From Meandrina meandrites (Eukaryota; Cnidaria; Anthozoa; Scleractinia; Meandrinidae): a stretch of DNA of 64,000 nt. A model generated the notes under the pieces. It had not been told where the DNA came from. It saw only the letters and a program-made list of their open reading frames with translations, and ran no database searches. A program made the position numbers and the translations under genes. This document shows, in pieces, positions 1 through 12,819 of this stretch (position 1 is its first letter; every line of letters starts with the position of its first letter). The stretch spans positions 17,860,288-17,924,287 of the forward strand of contig OY855913.1 of the NCBI GenBank assembly GCA_963693305.1. The letters run 5' to 3'.

Positions 1-1112
1 CGGTCAAACGTCTGAGGCTGTTTTTGTTTTCTTTTTTCGAGAGAAATCATTCACGTTAACGTGAAAGCATCAGTAAGGATATGTAAAATAGCTGCTGAGG
101 GTAAATATATTTTCAGTTCTCTCAAACGAGATTCTTTACTTTTAAAATGCTCCGCACCCGAACAAAATTGCTTTGATAATGGCGCCGACAGTCGGCATTT
201 TGCCGTTTTCAAACAGTTAGAACTTTTTTAGTAAAGTTCCAAAAAATTTAGTAAACTAGGATAATACTTCTAAAGTATCAAACTTTGAACTCTGAAATTG
301 AAAACCTTATATTTGAAGTAGTTTTCTTGTTTTTTACGTTTTACCGCGGTGAAGGCTTTTCCTTGGCTCCATCTCCCTTGCCTTTTTTTGCTCGGTCCCA
401 CTCTCTTCCGTAACAATTCAAAGGGAGTTGCCCGCGGAGGAGGTTAATTTCATCTAGAGCTGCGATAGATAAGCATGCAAGCTTTCACCCGAAATAGAAA
501 ATTGACAAGGCAGCAGATTAACTAAATTATGGACTGCTTTGTTGAATCCAGGAAAGGAATTGACGGATTCCGCTGAAAGTTTGAACAATAAGTTATTAAT
601 TTAAATTAAAAATCTACTCAAAGCAGGTAACATTTTGTATACTATTTGAAACATCTCACAGTAATTCGTTTCTCTAAGTGACCCCGCGGTTAAATTCTAA
701 AGCATTCTCGAGGACGTTAATATTTTTGAACTGAAGTGAAACGTCCGTTTTAACTAAAATATGGATAACTTCGAATTCATTTCTCTCTCGCGGGGTCAGC
801 TTGAGAGCTAAAGTTGAAATAAGTTCTTCTTACTTGACTTGACTTATGGCCATAACCCTAGGTGGGTATAGGGCGCGCCGGATAAGTTCTTCTTAACTGT
901 ATTCAAACTGTTACCATTCCGTGAGTTCTTTTTGGTATCTTTATTTTTCCTTTGTTGCTCGAATGTTGAGCGGAAACCGTTTTAAACCTGTGATGCCCGG
1001 ATTTCAAGTCCATCACCTCAATAGCTCAGTTATGCTTCCATACCATCTCCCATGTGTCTCTACATTTACACAATGCACTACAAGCTGTGATTGGTTATTC
1101 TCTTTGTTGCAG
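1..1112 (+). other. 5' flank of the window: intron of the CPOX gene, no exon seen
   Basis: The first recognisable coding exon of coproporphyrinogen oxidase starts after the AG at 1111-1112 and is already in the middle of the protein, so this stretch must be (part of) the preceding intron. I found no CPOX-like coding segment, no second gene and no clear repeat here. Confidence 0.6.
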
Positions 1113-4100
1113 GGAAAGTATTTGAGAAAGCTGGTGTTAATATTTCTGTCATCTACGGCAGTCTGCCTTCAGCAGTTGTGGAACAGATGAGAAGCAGGGG
1201 TCACGACATTAAAGGAACCAAGTTGCCATTCTTCGCAGCAGGAATTAGCTCAATCATCCATCCTCGCAATCCATTCGTTCCAACCCTTCACTTCAACTAT
1301 CGTTACTTTGAAGTCCAAGATGAAAGTGGGAAGAAACACAGTTGGTTTGGTGGAGGGGTTGATCTTACTCCAAATTATCTTAATGAAGAGGTAGTTGCAT
1401 TGAATTGCCCTAAATCGTCCTATCCGACACCAGCAACTTGTCATACCATTTCTACCCTAACCTGAAGTCATATTGCCTTTAACCTGAAGTCATACTGCCC
1501 CTAGCCTGAGTCATATTGCCCCCAAACTGAAGTCATATTGCCCCTAACCTGAAGTCACTCTGCCACTAACCAGAAGTCACAGTGTCTTCCCTAACCTAGT
1601 AATGCCACCCCAACCTTAAGTTATGTTGCCCTAACCTGACCCTGTCATGGAGTGTTTTTGTCGTTTTTAACACTAATCCAAAATTAAAAGCTGATTGAGG
1701 TTTTAATTTATCTAGTATAAAAGTGCTTTTTTATGGCCAATGTTTTGTACAGTTTTTTATAAGTTGGCGGAGGAAAGAAAATATAACCAGAAAACCTCTC
1801 TTGAAAGTTCTAAACTGAACTCAAAATCAACGCTTATCCCAGATAAGCTTACCGTAAGCGTTCTATGAACAGCTGGGCCCAGAAGTGTTTTAAAACAGGC
1901 GAGCAATGTTCTTAATCTTTGTCTTGTTGATTTTTAAACCCAGGATGCAAAGCATTTCCATAAGACTTTAAAGGACTGCTGTGATAAGCATGACCCATCC
2001 TATTATTCAAAGTTCAAGAAGTGGTGTGACGACTATTTTGTTGTGAAGCATAGAGGTGAGTCGAACGGTACTTGCACATAATATTTCCATGATATTTTAA
2101 TAGCATTAGAATGACCTAGAGGTGGCTCCATTGTAATTTTAATTTGGGCAGACTCGTCTGTGACAAATGTTGGATCATAACATCTCGCCTTAGCTTTATT
2201 TAAAACGTTCAAAAGTGTAAAGCCTCCATTCATCAATAATACGAGAAATAAAAATTTGAGGGATATTAGAGCGTAAGGTTCGCGTTATCATGAATTTCAG
2301 GAATTGACTTATATCGATTTTATACATACCCTGACCTAACAAGATTCGGCCAAATCAGTGGACCGGGGGTGCGGAGGTGTTAAGCCAATCTAGATTCAGC
2401 CCTGAATTCTATACCTGATGCTCTTGAAAAAAAGACATAAACTCAAATTCTGGTAGAAGCCTTTCCAATGCTTGGAGTGCTCGGAGTACCAAGCAAGATC
2501 GCCAATCGTGCGAAGCATTAAAAAAGTATTCGCTAGTTCATCGCTCATGTAAGGTCGTCATATGAGTGATGAATATATCTTTATTTATCTCACTTCAGAT
2601 AAATATCAGTTTTGTTTTTCTGACTACAGGTGAATGTTGTGGTGTTGGTGGTATTTTCTTTGATGATCTCGACAAACCATCGCAGGAAAAAGGATTCCAG
2701 TTTATCCAGGATGGAGCTAATGCAGTCCTACCCAGCTATATTCCCATTGTGTTAAAACACAAAGATGATCCTTACACAGAAAAGGAATATCAGTGGCAGC
2801 AGTTGAGGCGAGGCCGGTCAGTTTTCAATTGCAGGGTTGCAACTGTAAGGCATGTTGGAAGCCTGCAGCTGATAGTCTGATGATGCAAAATGCATTGAGC
2901 TCTAAAAGTAAAGTAAACTTCTTAAAGTCCTTTCCAATTGCTGGCTTGCATTGCCACGCCATAAAAAAAAACAAATTAGAAACTGTTCAAGGAAAGAAGT
3001 CAAGAAAATTAAACGTTATTAATAACAGACTTACACTGGAAAAAACTTCTCCAAGTCTCAGGTCTCTGTGGTGCGCCGTTTCTGAGTTTCGCGCAACTTT
3101 ATAGAGCTTTGTATGGAGACGTCATATTGGTGTACAACTTTGGTACACCAACATGGCCGCTGCAAATCAGCCAAATCATCTGAAATTCACTTTTGTGAAG
3201 AAAGCGCTTTCTCTTCGCTCTTGAGCTCGTATACATGCGCGTAAACACATCTCCTAAGACTTAAATACGTTTAAGTGCTAAAAATCATAAGAGGATACCT
3301 TTTTTCAACCAGTAAAGCTTTGTCGCGGCCACTATCTTCGTGTCACGCAAAGTTGAAATTCGGAAATTCATAATGCTGTATTTTCAAAGCGAAAGACGCT
3401 ACAGGACTGAAAACTTGCAAAACTATTTTTTTCTAGGTCATCTTCAACCTAGTTAAAATTTTATGACGTCACATGGAAACCAAGAATAATATTTCCAGTC
3501 TGATCTCCTTCTTGACGAACTTGTGGCAAGTCTAATCAAGAGATCCAGCTTTAATCCTGGCTGCTGCGAAGCCTCTGTTTCAATTAACGTTGTCGAATGA
3601 CAGGGTTAAGGTGGTCTTCAACTCAAACTTTGGCATTTTTGTTGGAAAATGTTAAATTTAAAACCTGATGCATTTTTTGCAAACTTTAACCATTATTGTT
3701 TCATTCTGAAGCATTCTTTTTACTTTTCAACCAGTATCTAAATTCCTGAGCGAGTATGATGGTGGTCTGGGTATTATTGGAATTATGCATATCAATGTGG
3801 AGAAACGTTTTGTACAATTCTTGATTTTCCTGTCATGAAGCTGTTTCTATGGCGTTTCTTTCACTGTTACGTGGCTTTGAGTTTTAAAAAATCTTCCAGA
3901 AATTCAGTTTGGCTACAAGGTACCTTGTTCTCTCTTGTCGGAACAGAACGACATGTTACAAAATCACGTTTGCCAGGTCGTATTCATCGTGTGCAGCAGC
4001 AGCCTTCGTCTTGTCGCGTAAGCTTGAAGCGTCGATCCGACAACGTTAAGCGAAATAGCTGTAAATGTGCACCAGCAAATAGTTGAGGCGACCTGTCCTG

Positions 4101-4409
4101 GCGACCTTTGCAATGGACTACCCTGCTTCACAGAAAAGTGGCTAAACAGATACTATTTCATATTATCAATGACCATAAATTACGGCATTTAATTTTTTCA
4201 TGTGGTTCACATGCAGATACGTGGAGTTTGTCCTGGTCTATGAACGTGGTACCAAGTTTGGACTGTACACCCCTGGTACTCGCATAGAAAGTATCTTGAT
4301 ATCCATGCCTCTGGAGGCCCGCTGGGAGTACATGCACACTCCAGAAAAAGGTAGCAGAGAGGATGAACTTCTACAAGTTCTGCGGACTCCTAGAGACTGG
4401 GTTGAGTAG
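1113..4409 (+). CDS. CPOX: coproporphyrinogen III oxidase, 3' part (four terminal exons)
   Basis: Oxygen-dependent coproporphyrinogen III oxidase converts coproporphyrinogen III to protoporphyrinogen IX in haem synthesis; in animals it acts in the mitochondrial intermembrane space. Exons 1113-1390, 1944-2055, 2630-2816 and 4217-4409 join in phase with GT/AG borders. Landmarks in order are [28 protein letters not shown], the family signature around [69 protein letters not shown], and the usual C-terminal LRTPRDWVE followed by TAG. The N-terminal half is upstream of the window. A poly(A) signal AATAAA lies at 4543-4548. Oddity: the signature normally reads E-x-R-G-[ILV]-G-G, but here it is E-C-C-G-V-G-G, so the conserved Arg is Cys. 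Family call is very secure; exon borders are by phase and homology. Confidence 0.95.
1455..1640 (+). repeat. minisatellite, about 22-bp unit, in a CPOX intron
   Basis: Eight to nine degenerate copies of a unit like TAACCTGAAGTCATATTGCC follow one another, starting 65 bases after the exon ending at 1390. Units drift in sequence and length (20-25 bp) towards the 3' end. Confidence 0.85.
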
Positions 4410-7400
4410 ACAATTGATGTTTGCCAATGGACATTACACTTGAAAAGTTGAAAAGTTACATGGACACGTAAATTGCAATTTACACCATGTAAATTCGATT
4501 TACATTCTTTGCAAGTTTCAATTTGCATGTAGGATTTGGTAAAATAAAATTCACATGACATTTCCAGTTTTCATCACATGTAAATCGTCATGGCTTTAAA
4601 AATACTACCTTTCTGCAACAAAGATTTGAAGAACGTTTAAAAAACACGTAAAACGTTTTACACACATTTATAGTATATTCTTTGTAAATAACATGCAATT
4701 TTAATTGGAAGCTCAAGTGAAAGTGCTTGTAGGTGAGTGGGGATTTATTCGTTTTTTCGACATAAGCACTGGACGAACAACAGATAACTGGTTGTAACTC
4801 TACACTATTCGCTTAAATTGCTCAATATATGTTCGATATTGTGCTCAGATGAGAAGCAGACCACATAACTCACTCGTATAACCTGTCAACTCTATGTCAG
4901 TATCTTAACTGGGGCGCTTATTGAAATAGAGGCGCTCTTTTAGGAAACTTAAAGGGGCAGTAACACGAGAAGTTTTTGTTTAAACTATACTAGAATTCTA
5001 AAGGTGCACTTACTGATCAACAACGACAAAAAAGGCATAAATTTACTCTCTACGACATGAACAAATCACGATCAATGATTTTTTAGTGATTTTCCTCGAA
5101 GTAACACTGTCAAACTTGAAAACGTCGGCTCAACGTTTACAAGTTTTAGACCAATTTTTTCCTACCTGTCCGTAGCCACACAAATTTTAAACAACTTTCG
5201 TGACCTGTACAGTGCGTTTTAGCAAGGTTAGGCAACTACTTCATTGGATTTTGAAGTAGCACTTAATCTTGGTGAGACTGCCCCTTTAAGGGGGAACTAT
5301 TGTTATAAAGGAGGCGCTTATTGAAAGGAGGGTGGTAAGTCAAATCGTTATGGTATATGCTAACATCGCGTTTTAAACACGAGTCAATTTGATCTTGTTA
5401 GGTCCTAGCTTTAACGGCTTCTGTGTCGAATTGAAAAATGTAGAAAGCTTTAACTGAACGAAATACATGCATCGATACCATTATCAATGTATTTGATACA
5501 ACAGAACAAGGCATTCAAACACTATAATTAGCTATTACTTATTTTCAACTCAATGATAGGTTAATAAACATGTTGTGATTGTATGCTAAAGTAGGTAGGT
5601 ACTATTTGACATCTAAGGTAGTATTTTCTGTTTCGTTTCCTGTAGACCTTTAATATCAAAAGAACTTAGCTTAAGCCAATCTAGGTAATGAATAAATCTT
5701 CGTCTTTCTTGGTTAAAGACGAGAAATTAACCATTAGCCGTAAACAAGCCAAAATTTCAACCGTTAACTGTAAAAACCACCACCTCATTGAGACACTCGT
5801 ATATGCGCTGTAGTGAATAAAAATACCTATGTTTTTTTCAAGCAACCTACCAGAGCATTTTCTTATTCCGGTGATGCCCCTTCGGATTTGCCCCGTCCAC
5901 CCCCACCCGGGGTAAGCCGCCCCAAAATCTCCTACGGAGTTGTGTAAGGCTTAGCTTTAAAGGGTTTTAAAGTAATCCATGAAAGAAGATTGAGATCGTG
6001 CCGTCAGTCGGAGATCCTCTTATAAGAGAAAAGAAAACAACAGTAAAAAATAAAACATTTTTTGAAAGTCGCTTACTGTAAATTTGCTTTAAGCTGATGC
6101 ACAAAATGACCGAATTAAATTTGAATTTTTTTTCTTACGGTCAGCTGGTATTTCTGTTTCGCGTTTGTAAGCAGAAATTAAGTTAAATCTTGGATAATTT
6201 ACACCTTTTCATATGTCAGCACAAATGTTACAAATGTCTTCAATTTTGCGGCTTTTCAGATTCGGCGATATGTAGTTGCGAACTGTTTCACTTAAAATTT
6301 TAATTCTAAGCAACTTCATTTTTTACAAAAACACTGAAAAAACGCGCTTTCGATTGGATATTTTTCAATTGAATAAATTTTAAACAAACCGTCGCTGATT
6401 CGCGACTGGTTTGTTGTCCATTCGCATGCAAATCGACTCCCGAAAAGAAACAGGACTCGGAACTGTTGATAAGAATTGGATTAGCATTTTACAAACCGCT
6501 TGTATGGAAAGGTTTTTGTGACTAAATACAGTAAGTTTTGTTTCTACCAGTGGACTCTTTTAATCAGTGAAACATGTGTGAACTGATTTCGTCCAACGAT
6601 CTGATCATTAGATGTATATTACTAGTCAAAAGACTTTCTTTTTTTTTTAATTGGAACAGTTCTGGCTTATGAGATTGACATATTTGCTGCATGTTTTACG
6701 TTTTCCGAGCGATCATGCTTGTTTTGACTAAAACCCTTTTCTTTTGGCTAACCAGAGCACAAATCTGGATCAATGGCAAATTAAACCTGCTTCATATTTA
6801 TATAATGAAGTCAGCTTTTCTTATCAGCTCGCGAAAATAAGCTCGTTTGAGAAATTCATCGCCAGAGTTTTGCTTCTTAAAAGTGCGCGCGCGATTATGC
6901 CAAAACAGAAGCGATGACACTAAAAGGAAGCGAGCAATTAAAAGACTATTGGATACCATTTTATCAAAAGAGCTTTCGGAGGCATTTTACAATAATTACT
7001 GTGAATTTGTAAGCAAAATATCGAGCTTAAAAACAGGTGTACGCTGTCGGACTTGGTTATATTTCACACTCCATAGAATTTGCTCATGACCAAGTGCATT
7101 TAATTTACAAGCCCAACAGAAAACGCTGACCGAAAATAATTTGTTAATTTTACGTTGGGCAAAGCGAAACAGTTCCACGTTTTTCGTAGTGAGTGAACTT
7201 ATTTCCTCTCTGGGCATTTTACTCGGCTTCGGTTTTTTAAAAGAAGACTAAAAAGCGATTGTTTTATTTTAGTTGGCAACGCGTGAAATATTTATGAGCT
7301 GAGAGACTATTTTCTCGTTATCTGGTGTAACTTTTATTGTGAGTTGCGGTGAATGTTGTGGAGTTCCTGCGCTGACGAGTGCCAAATAACAGCATTGCCA

Positions 7401-9480
7401 TCTGTCTCGAATGGAACTTGCTTTAAATTTTAATTCGCTATTCAAAAAGACTCGACTCTCGCTGTTTATCCGAGCATAGATTTACCAACCGGGTCAAATG
7501 CCACAGGAAAAAGCTGATGAGATGCATGCAATCATGGAACAAGGTAGGAAAACCCATTTTATTCTCAGTGCCAACTCGTTCATCTTATTTTACGGGAACG
7601 AACCTAGAAGCTCACCCTGTTCAATGACAGAAACATAATTTCTTTCGCGGCGGCAATTCGAACTCGATTGAAAAGGGATGACTACTCTACGCTATTATTT
7701 TTTCTGAATGAATTACTTTTCGCTCTTTTGACTAATGTAAGAGATCAAGTACGGTGTGTTAAATTCGTAGCGAATCCAGTAAACCTTGAAACAAGAAAAT
7801 ACTGCATTCGAATGGTAGATTAAAACCAGATGCGTAGGGCAATTCGTTCTAATCATTTATGCAGTGTTACCGAGGTTAAAATTGCCACAAACGTGTATAC
7901 TGCTGCAAGTTATTAAACCATGCATGCAAAAACACCTTTTTACGGTCATATTGTTTCTGTGTGTAATATTGCGAGGGGAAATATTTACACGATGAACTAA
8001 CATTGGAATAAACCGGACACTATGAACACGAGACGAGAAACAGTGCTCCGAAAAAGACGAGTTATGATACGTTAAAACAAAAGAAATTTGTGCATCTGCA
8101 AAAAATAGTTACTTTTGTATTGTTCAACCGTTTTGATTGAGGGAAACTTCGAGGTAAATATTCATGTTAATCCAAGGCTTTTGCCGCCTCTGCCGTTTTC
8201 GCATTTAACCGCGGTAAGACATTTAAAGGCAAATAGCAAATCTAGGATTGGCACGATTTTTTCCAAATCCTGTCTTTGAAATGGTTTACAAGATCGATTA
8301 CATTTAGAAATTCTATATATTTGAAAATTAAGTCCGGTCGCAAAATATCTGTTGTTTTTTCCTTTAAATTTTGCCAATTGATTCATTTGCTCTCGAACAA
8401 AAATAATTGGTTGGCTGAAGTTAAAAAGTGTGTGATCTCGTAGAACCAACGTAATTAAAAATGCGGTCGAAAAGAATATTTTTTTAATTATTTTGAAAAC
8501 ATCCCAGCAGAACCTTTGTGTGTTATTCGAGTAACTGTACGTCACTCTGCTTTAAAAAGGCCAACAGTTAGTTTAAAGAGAAATATCGACGATGATATGA
8601 ATGATTTTGGTTGTTGAGATAGTTTTGTAGAGAATGTGTAGTTTGACGATTTGAAAGAGAATATTACAACAGATAAATTATACCGCAATTTAATGAAATA
8701 ATAATTCATATAAGTCGGGTTTTTCTGTTTCGAGAGCTTTAGAAAATTAAAATTTAAAACATCGTGCTTTGGTTTCAGTATACTTTTAAACGAAAAGTCA
8801 AATGTATAAAACTGCATCATGCATTTTTCATTAAAGAAAAATACTCAAAACAGGTTATGTGGAGACAGAACTGTTCCAATTTTCAAACAGTGAGCATAAT
8901 TTATTTTTACAGTTGCTTTCATTTGTCAAATAAGCCGGAGTTTTTTAACAGAAGGATAACATAGTTTAATAATAGAATTTTTCAGCGTAGAATGAGTTAT
9001 ATAAATGGTTAAACGATTCAAAAGTGAAAAAACAAACGAATGCATTCGACATACCGTCACCAAATGATGACAGCCAGACGAAATTTTTAATCTGTTAGTT
9101 TCTACAAACATCTTTTCAATCTTTTAAAGAACGTTACTTCGAAAACGAAAATCCTTTATATTTGTACTAGCAATACAAATTATAGTGTTTGTTTCTTGCT
9201 TGCTAGCTTTAATTAAGCCGGGACTCCTTCTGTTGCGAGTGTTAATTAAAAATGTTCTTAGGTCCATTTTGGTATTTGGCGTGCATAAGTTAGCGACGTA
9301 CTTTCTGTGATAAAACGCGCGCGACGCGAGATCACAGTCCAAATTCTCCTTACATAATGAATGCATTGTCAAAAGCATATGTTATGAGAATAGCGAAAAT
9401 AATCGATTATAAGACGTTCTGTGATTTAGCAACAAATTCACAGAATTAACATAAGGACCGAAAAGAATGTCAGAAATGAA
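4410..9480. other. gene-free spacer after CPOX
   Basis: Apart from the CPOX 3' UTR and the inverted-repeat element at 4948-5290, I see no coding exon, RNA gene or tandem array. Reading frames here are short, AT-rich and have no domain-like composition. Confidence 0.5.
4948..5290. mobile_element. MITE-like element with terminal inverted repeats
   Basis: Termini CTTAAAGGGGCAGT (4948-4961) and ACTGCCCCTTTAAG (5277-5290) are exact inverted copies enclosing about 315 bp without coding potential. The target duplication cannot be fixed: TTAA or TA are both possible because the termini themselves contain TTAA. It shares the AAAGGG start style of the element at 12432-12819, but the internal sequences are not obviously alike. 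Confidence 0.7.
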
Positions 9481-10287
9481 AAGCTTAAAGTGTATATGAC
9501 ATGAAAAATATTTTCTGCTTATTTGAAGGGCCTTTCAAAATACAGAAGAATGGCGTTTTTCTTTTCGAAATATCTTTTTTCGTTTCAGAGATATTGTCAT
9601 TTTTGTATTATGCAAATTAGATAAGTGATGACGTCATAAGATTTGCAACTAAAAAATGGTAAAATATTGAATAAAAAATATCTCTGGAAATATTGAAGCA
9701 GTGTTCTTGAAACTTGGCACCACAAATGTGCATCACAAAAGGAACAAAATGACACCCTTAGTATTGTTGCCATAGCAACTCTTTCGGCTCCAGTCTCTCT
9801 CTGTTAAAAAACTAAATATCCCCATTTGTAACTGCTAAAGTGAGACAAAGGGTCCTGTTTGGAACAGACATTGTTCCCATATTGTCTTAATTCCCATCAT
9901 CTGATTGGCTGCGCTAGCTGGTTCTTGGTTTAAGACAAAAACTGGGAATTTCAGTTTTTATTGAGACAGCACCAGCGGCAAAACTGTTGTCATAGCAACA
10001 GCCTAAGGGTGTTATTTTGTTTCTTTTGTGATGCACATTTGTGGTGCCAAGTTCCAAGACCACTGCTTTAATAGTTTTAGAGATATTATTTATTCAGTAC
10101 TTTACCATTTTTTAGTTGCAAATCTTATGACGTCATCACTTATCTAATTTGCATAATACAAAAATGACGATATCTCTGAAACGAAAAAAGATATTTCAAA
10201 AAGACAAACGCCATTCTTCAGTATTTCAAAAGGCCTTTCAAATAAGCAGAAAATATTTTTTATGTCATATACACTTTAAAAAAGCTT
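9481..10287. mobile_element. 807-bp foldback element with about 300-bp arms
   Basis: The left arm (about 9481-9785) and right arm (about 9985-10287) are long inverted copies, both ending at an AAGCTT and carrying in mirrored order AGTGTATATGACAT, GGCCTTTCAAA, CAGAGATATTGTCATTTTTG, AAGTGATGACGTCATAAGA and TTGGCACCACAAATGTGCAT. The centre (about 200 bp) is single copy. Arms differ by scattered substitutions and small indels. No transposase frame is present; the frame at 10149-10367 lies wholly in the right arm and is not a gene. Confidence 0.8.
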
Positions 10288-12431
10288 GCACAGTTCTCGC
10301 AACGCCAAAACTCATGATTTTTACAAAAGAAAACGGTTCCAATGTAGTTAGCGAGCAGATGGCTTAAAGAAACTGTTTGTTGTTGTTGTTGTTGATTTTT
10401 GCAAAAACATTTATTAAACAAACCCATAGTAGAGTACAACTATCCAAATCGTTTATAAAGTTTCGAGCATTTCGAGTATTTTATGCCTTGTTGACTGGAT
10501 TTAGGTGATTTTACGATTGACATAAATAGCACCATGGGTCACTCGAAAAAAAACAAAGCGATGTAAAGATTTGCCATGTTTTTATTATATCATGTAAGAA
10601 AAAGTAGTTCGCACGATTTTTAGGCGATTTTAGGTGGAATAACAAATCCATTTTGTAATACTAGAAAAAAGCTCATAATAAATCAGATGTAACGGTTCGA
10701 AATGACAGAGATCTAAAAATGAAGAATAAAATGAGAAAGCCGTAGAAATGGAAGTATGTTCCAAATCAGCCAATATTGTCTTGAATCAGGAGCACCATAG
10801 GACTTTGATTTGTAGAAAAATGTGTAGTTCTACAAAACTCATTTAATCCTCCTTGATTACTTTGCAGTGGAATGCTTCATTAATAAATAAGCACTATTTT
10901 CGTCTTTCACTTGGAGCTCACCATTAAAAAAACAATTAAGCAACAATTATCTGAACACCACTGTGTACTCTAGGCTCTTTCAAAACTTATTTGGTTCATT
11001 AGAAACAAAGCTATTAAACTTTAATAATAATGCTTATTTTTGCTCTTTGTTCAAACCGAATGCAAAGGGGCGGATCCAGGAGTATTTTTAGGAGGGGGTG
11101 CACACCCATGCAGGATTTATCTTAGGAGGGGGTACACATAGTTTAAACTGTCTTTTTTGCAGAATACCTGTTGTATTGGAAAGCCGCCCGGTCATCTCAG
11201 GGGGTTGGGGGGGGGGGGGGAGGGGTACGTGCACACCCCCTGCACCCTCCCCCCTAGATCCGCTCCCTGAATACGGTAGAACATCGATGAAAACTTTTGG
11301 ATCACTTTTTGACCGTGAAGTAATTTAACCAGTTATTTTTTCTGAACTGGACATGCACGTAAATTAAATAATATATTTAAACTAAGGCCTTCTCTCTATG
11401 CAAAATTTGTCAGAAAGTTTTGGTATGATTGTCCCATGTTAATAGTGCAACTATCCTGCTCAAATTGTAATTATGAACTGCTTCCATTTGAATGGCGTTG
11501 GCGTTAATTAAGGTATCCATGAAAAGGAGCACGATCTGATTGGCTCCCTCGCGTGCCGGCTTCAATATCTTGGGAAAAATAACCGAGATTGCTTTTCACC
11601 GGCCGCACGTATTGTTTTTTAGCTTATTTTTTATTTGTCCCTGAAAGACGTATAAAAATGGCCGTCAATCAGGCACACGTGCTTCGAGTATGGGATTAGT
11701 TTAAAACCTCAGCGTTGTTTATAGCAGCGAAGTTTACGATACGGTAAACTTGACCGCCGCCATACAGCTGAAGTTTCGAGCGTTTAAAGTCGATTTAGAA
11801 GAGTCATGTTGTTAAATTACGTGTAACAACAGTTGCATGGAATGCACACGGTATGTCGCGGGTTTGGATGGGGGAGCTGGATTCTCACCTATCAGTTCAA
11901 ATTTCAGCCCATTTCTCAGCTATCAGTTAATGCTGCAGATCTCAAATATAATCTTAGCTTATTTCTCAGCTGAGAGTTAAAATTTTCACAAATCCTTAAC
12001 TATCAGTTAGCCACCATCCAAACCTTCGTATGACGATAAGATAGTGACACGAACGAATACACTAGCTTCGAAAACAGCAGGTTAATTGGAAAATGTCAAA
12101 GCAACTGGAAGATGAACGGGGACATTTAACGTTTTGAAAAATAGCCAGAAAATAGCATACGAGAAAGAACGTGAAACTGACCAAATTAAGGCAGTCGAGC
12201 AAAGGACTGGGCATGGCTTGAAGCCAAGACATGTCAATAAAAACTATCGTCGTTCGAGTTTGGTACCATTTTCTAATCGATAAAAGGCGCACTTCTGGTT
12301 ATCATATGTCATATGGAGTACCGCAAAACTTAACGTCGTGTCACGTAGCGGGCCCTTTGCCGCCAACGATTACATGCATGGTGGGTACGCAACGCGCTGG
12401 GACATCCATTAGCTTGCCACAAGTCCACTCT
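10288..12431. other. gene-free spacer
   Basis: It contains a (TGT)n run at about 10376-10394, the degenerate hAT-like piece at 11068-11270 with a G-run, and otherwise unannotatable AT-rich sequence. Confidence 0.45.
11068..11270. mobile_element. degenerate hAT-like MITE remnant
   Basis: It begins GGGGCGGATCCAGGAG and ends CTAGATCCGCTCCCTG, a decayed version of the terminal inverted repeats of the element at 21507-21646 (CAGTGGCGGATCCAG and its mirror). The inside holds purine-rich GGAGGGGGTGCACAC runs and a poly-G tract at about 11207-11220. No target duplication is visible. Confidence 0.55.
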
Positions 12432-12819
12432 TAAAGGGACACTGTCACGAGCATAACTACAGAAATTTAACAGCCCAAAACCATGTTTACACCATTGGAG
12501 ACCTATTAACAGTGGTCATGTTTTCTAAAAATTACTATACCAGTGTACTGAAGCTAAATATAGAGTGATATCACTGTGATACCATCGGGAGCTTTTGATC
12601 TCAACTTGAAAAGTCAGCCTGACTTTTTCAAGTTTTGTCCTTGTGGTTTGGAAAAATTGACGAAAGCTATTTACGGTCACCATCTTCTTTAAACAATTTG
12701 CTAGATATCCTTCCCTTTACGTTCTAGGAGCATTTCCTGCATGGTTGAAAGTATTTAGTCGTAATTTTCATGTCGTTTTACTAAAAAAGCCAAAAAATGT
12801 CCGTGACAGTGTCCCTTTA
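12432..12819. mobile_element. MITE with 18-bp terminal inverted repeats
   Basis: The ends TAAAGGGACACTGTCACG (12432-12449) and CGTGACAGTGTCCCTTTA (12802-12819) are exact inverted copies around about 350 bp of non-coding sequence. The outer bases allow a TA duplication, but that is part of the palindrome and so not proof. Confidence 0.8.

Noticed and set aside
3128..3150. Short palindrome TGGTGTACAACTTTGGTACACCA in CPOX intron 3
   Set aside because: Looks like part of a dispersed repeat, but I could not define its borders or a second end, so no element is claimed.
7498..7542. A possible tiny first coding exon: ATG followed by about 15 open codons and a GTAGGA donor-like site
   Set aside because: No homology, no acceptor partner in a matching phase upstream of the Kv start at 15336, and a chance ATG plus GTAGG is common in this sequence.
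8162..8820. Two adjacent minus-strand reading frames of 127 and 92 codons
   Set aside because: AT-rich, Phe/Lys/Ser/Asn-heavy composition with no domain or signal features; typical of non-coding AT-rich DNA.
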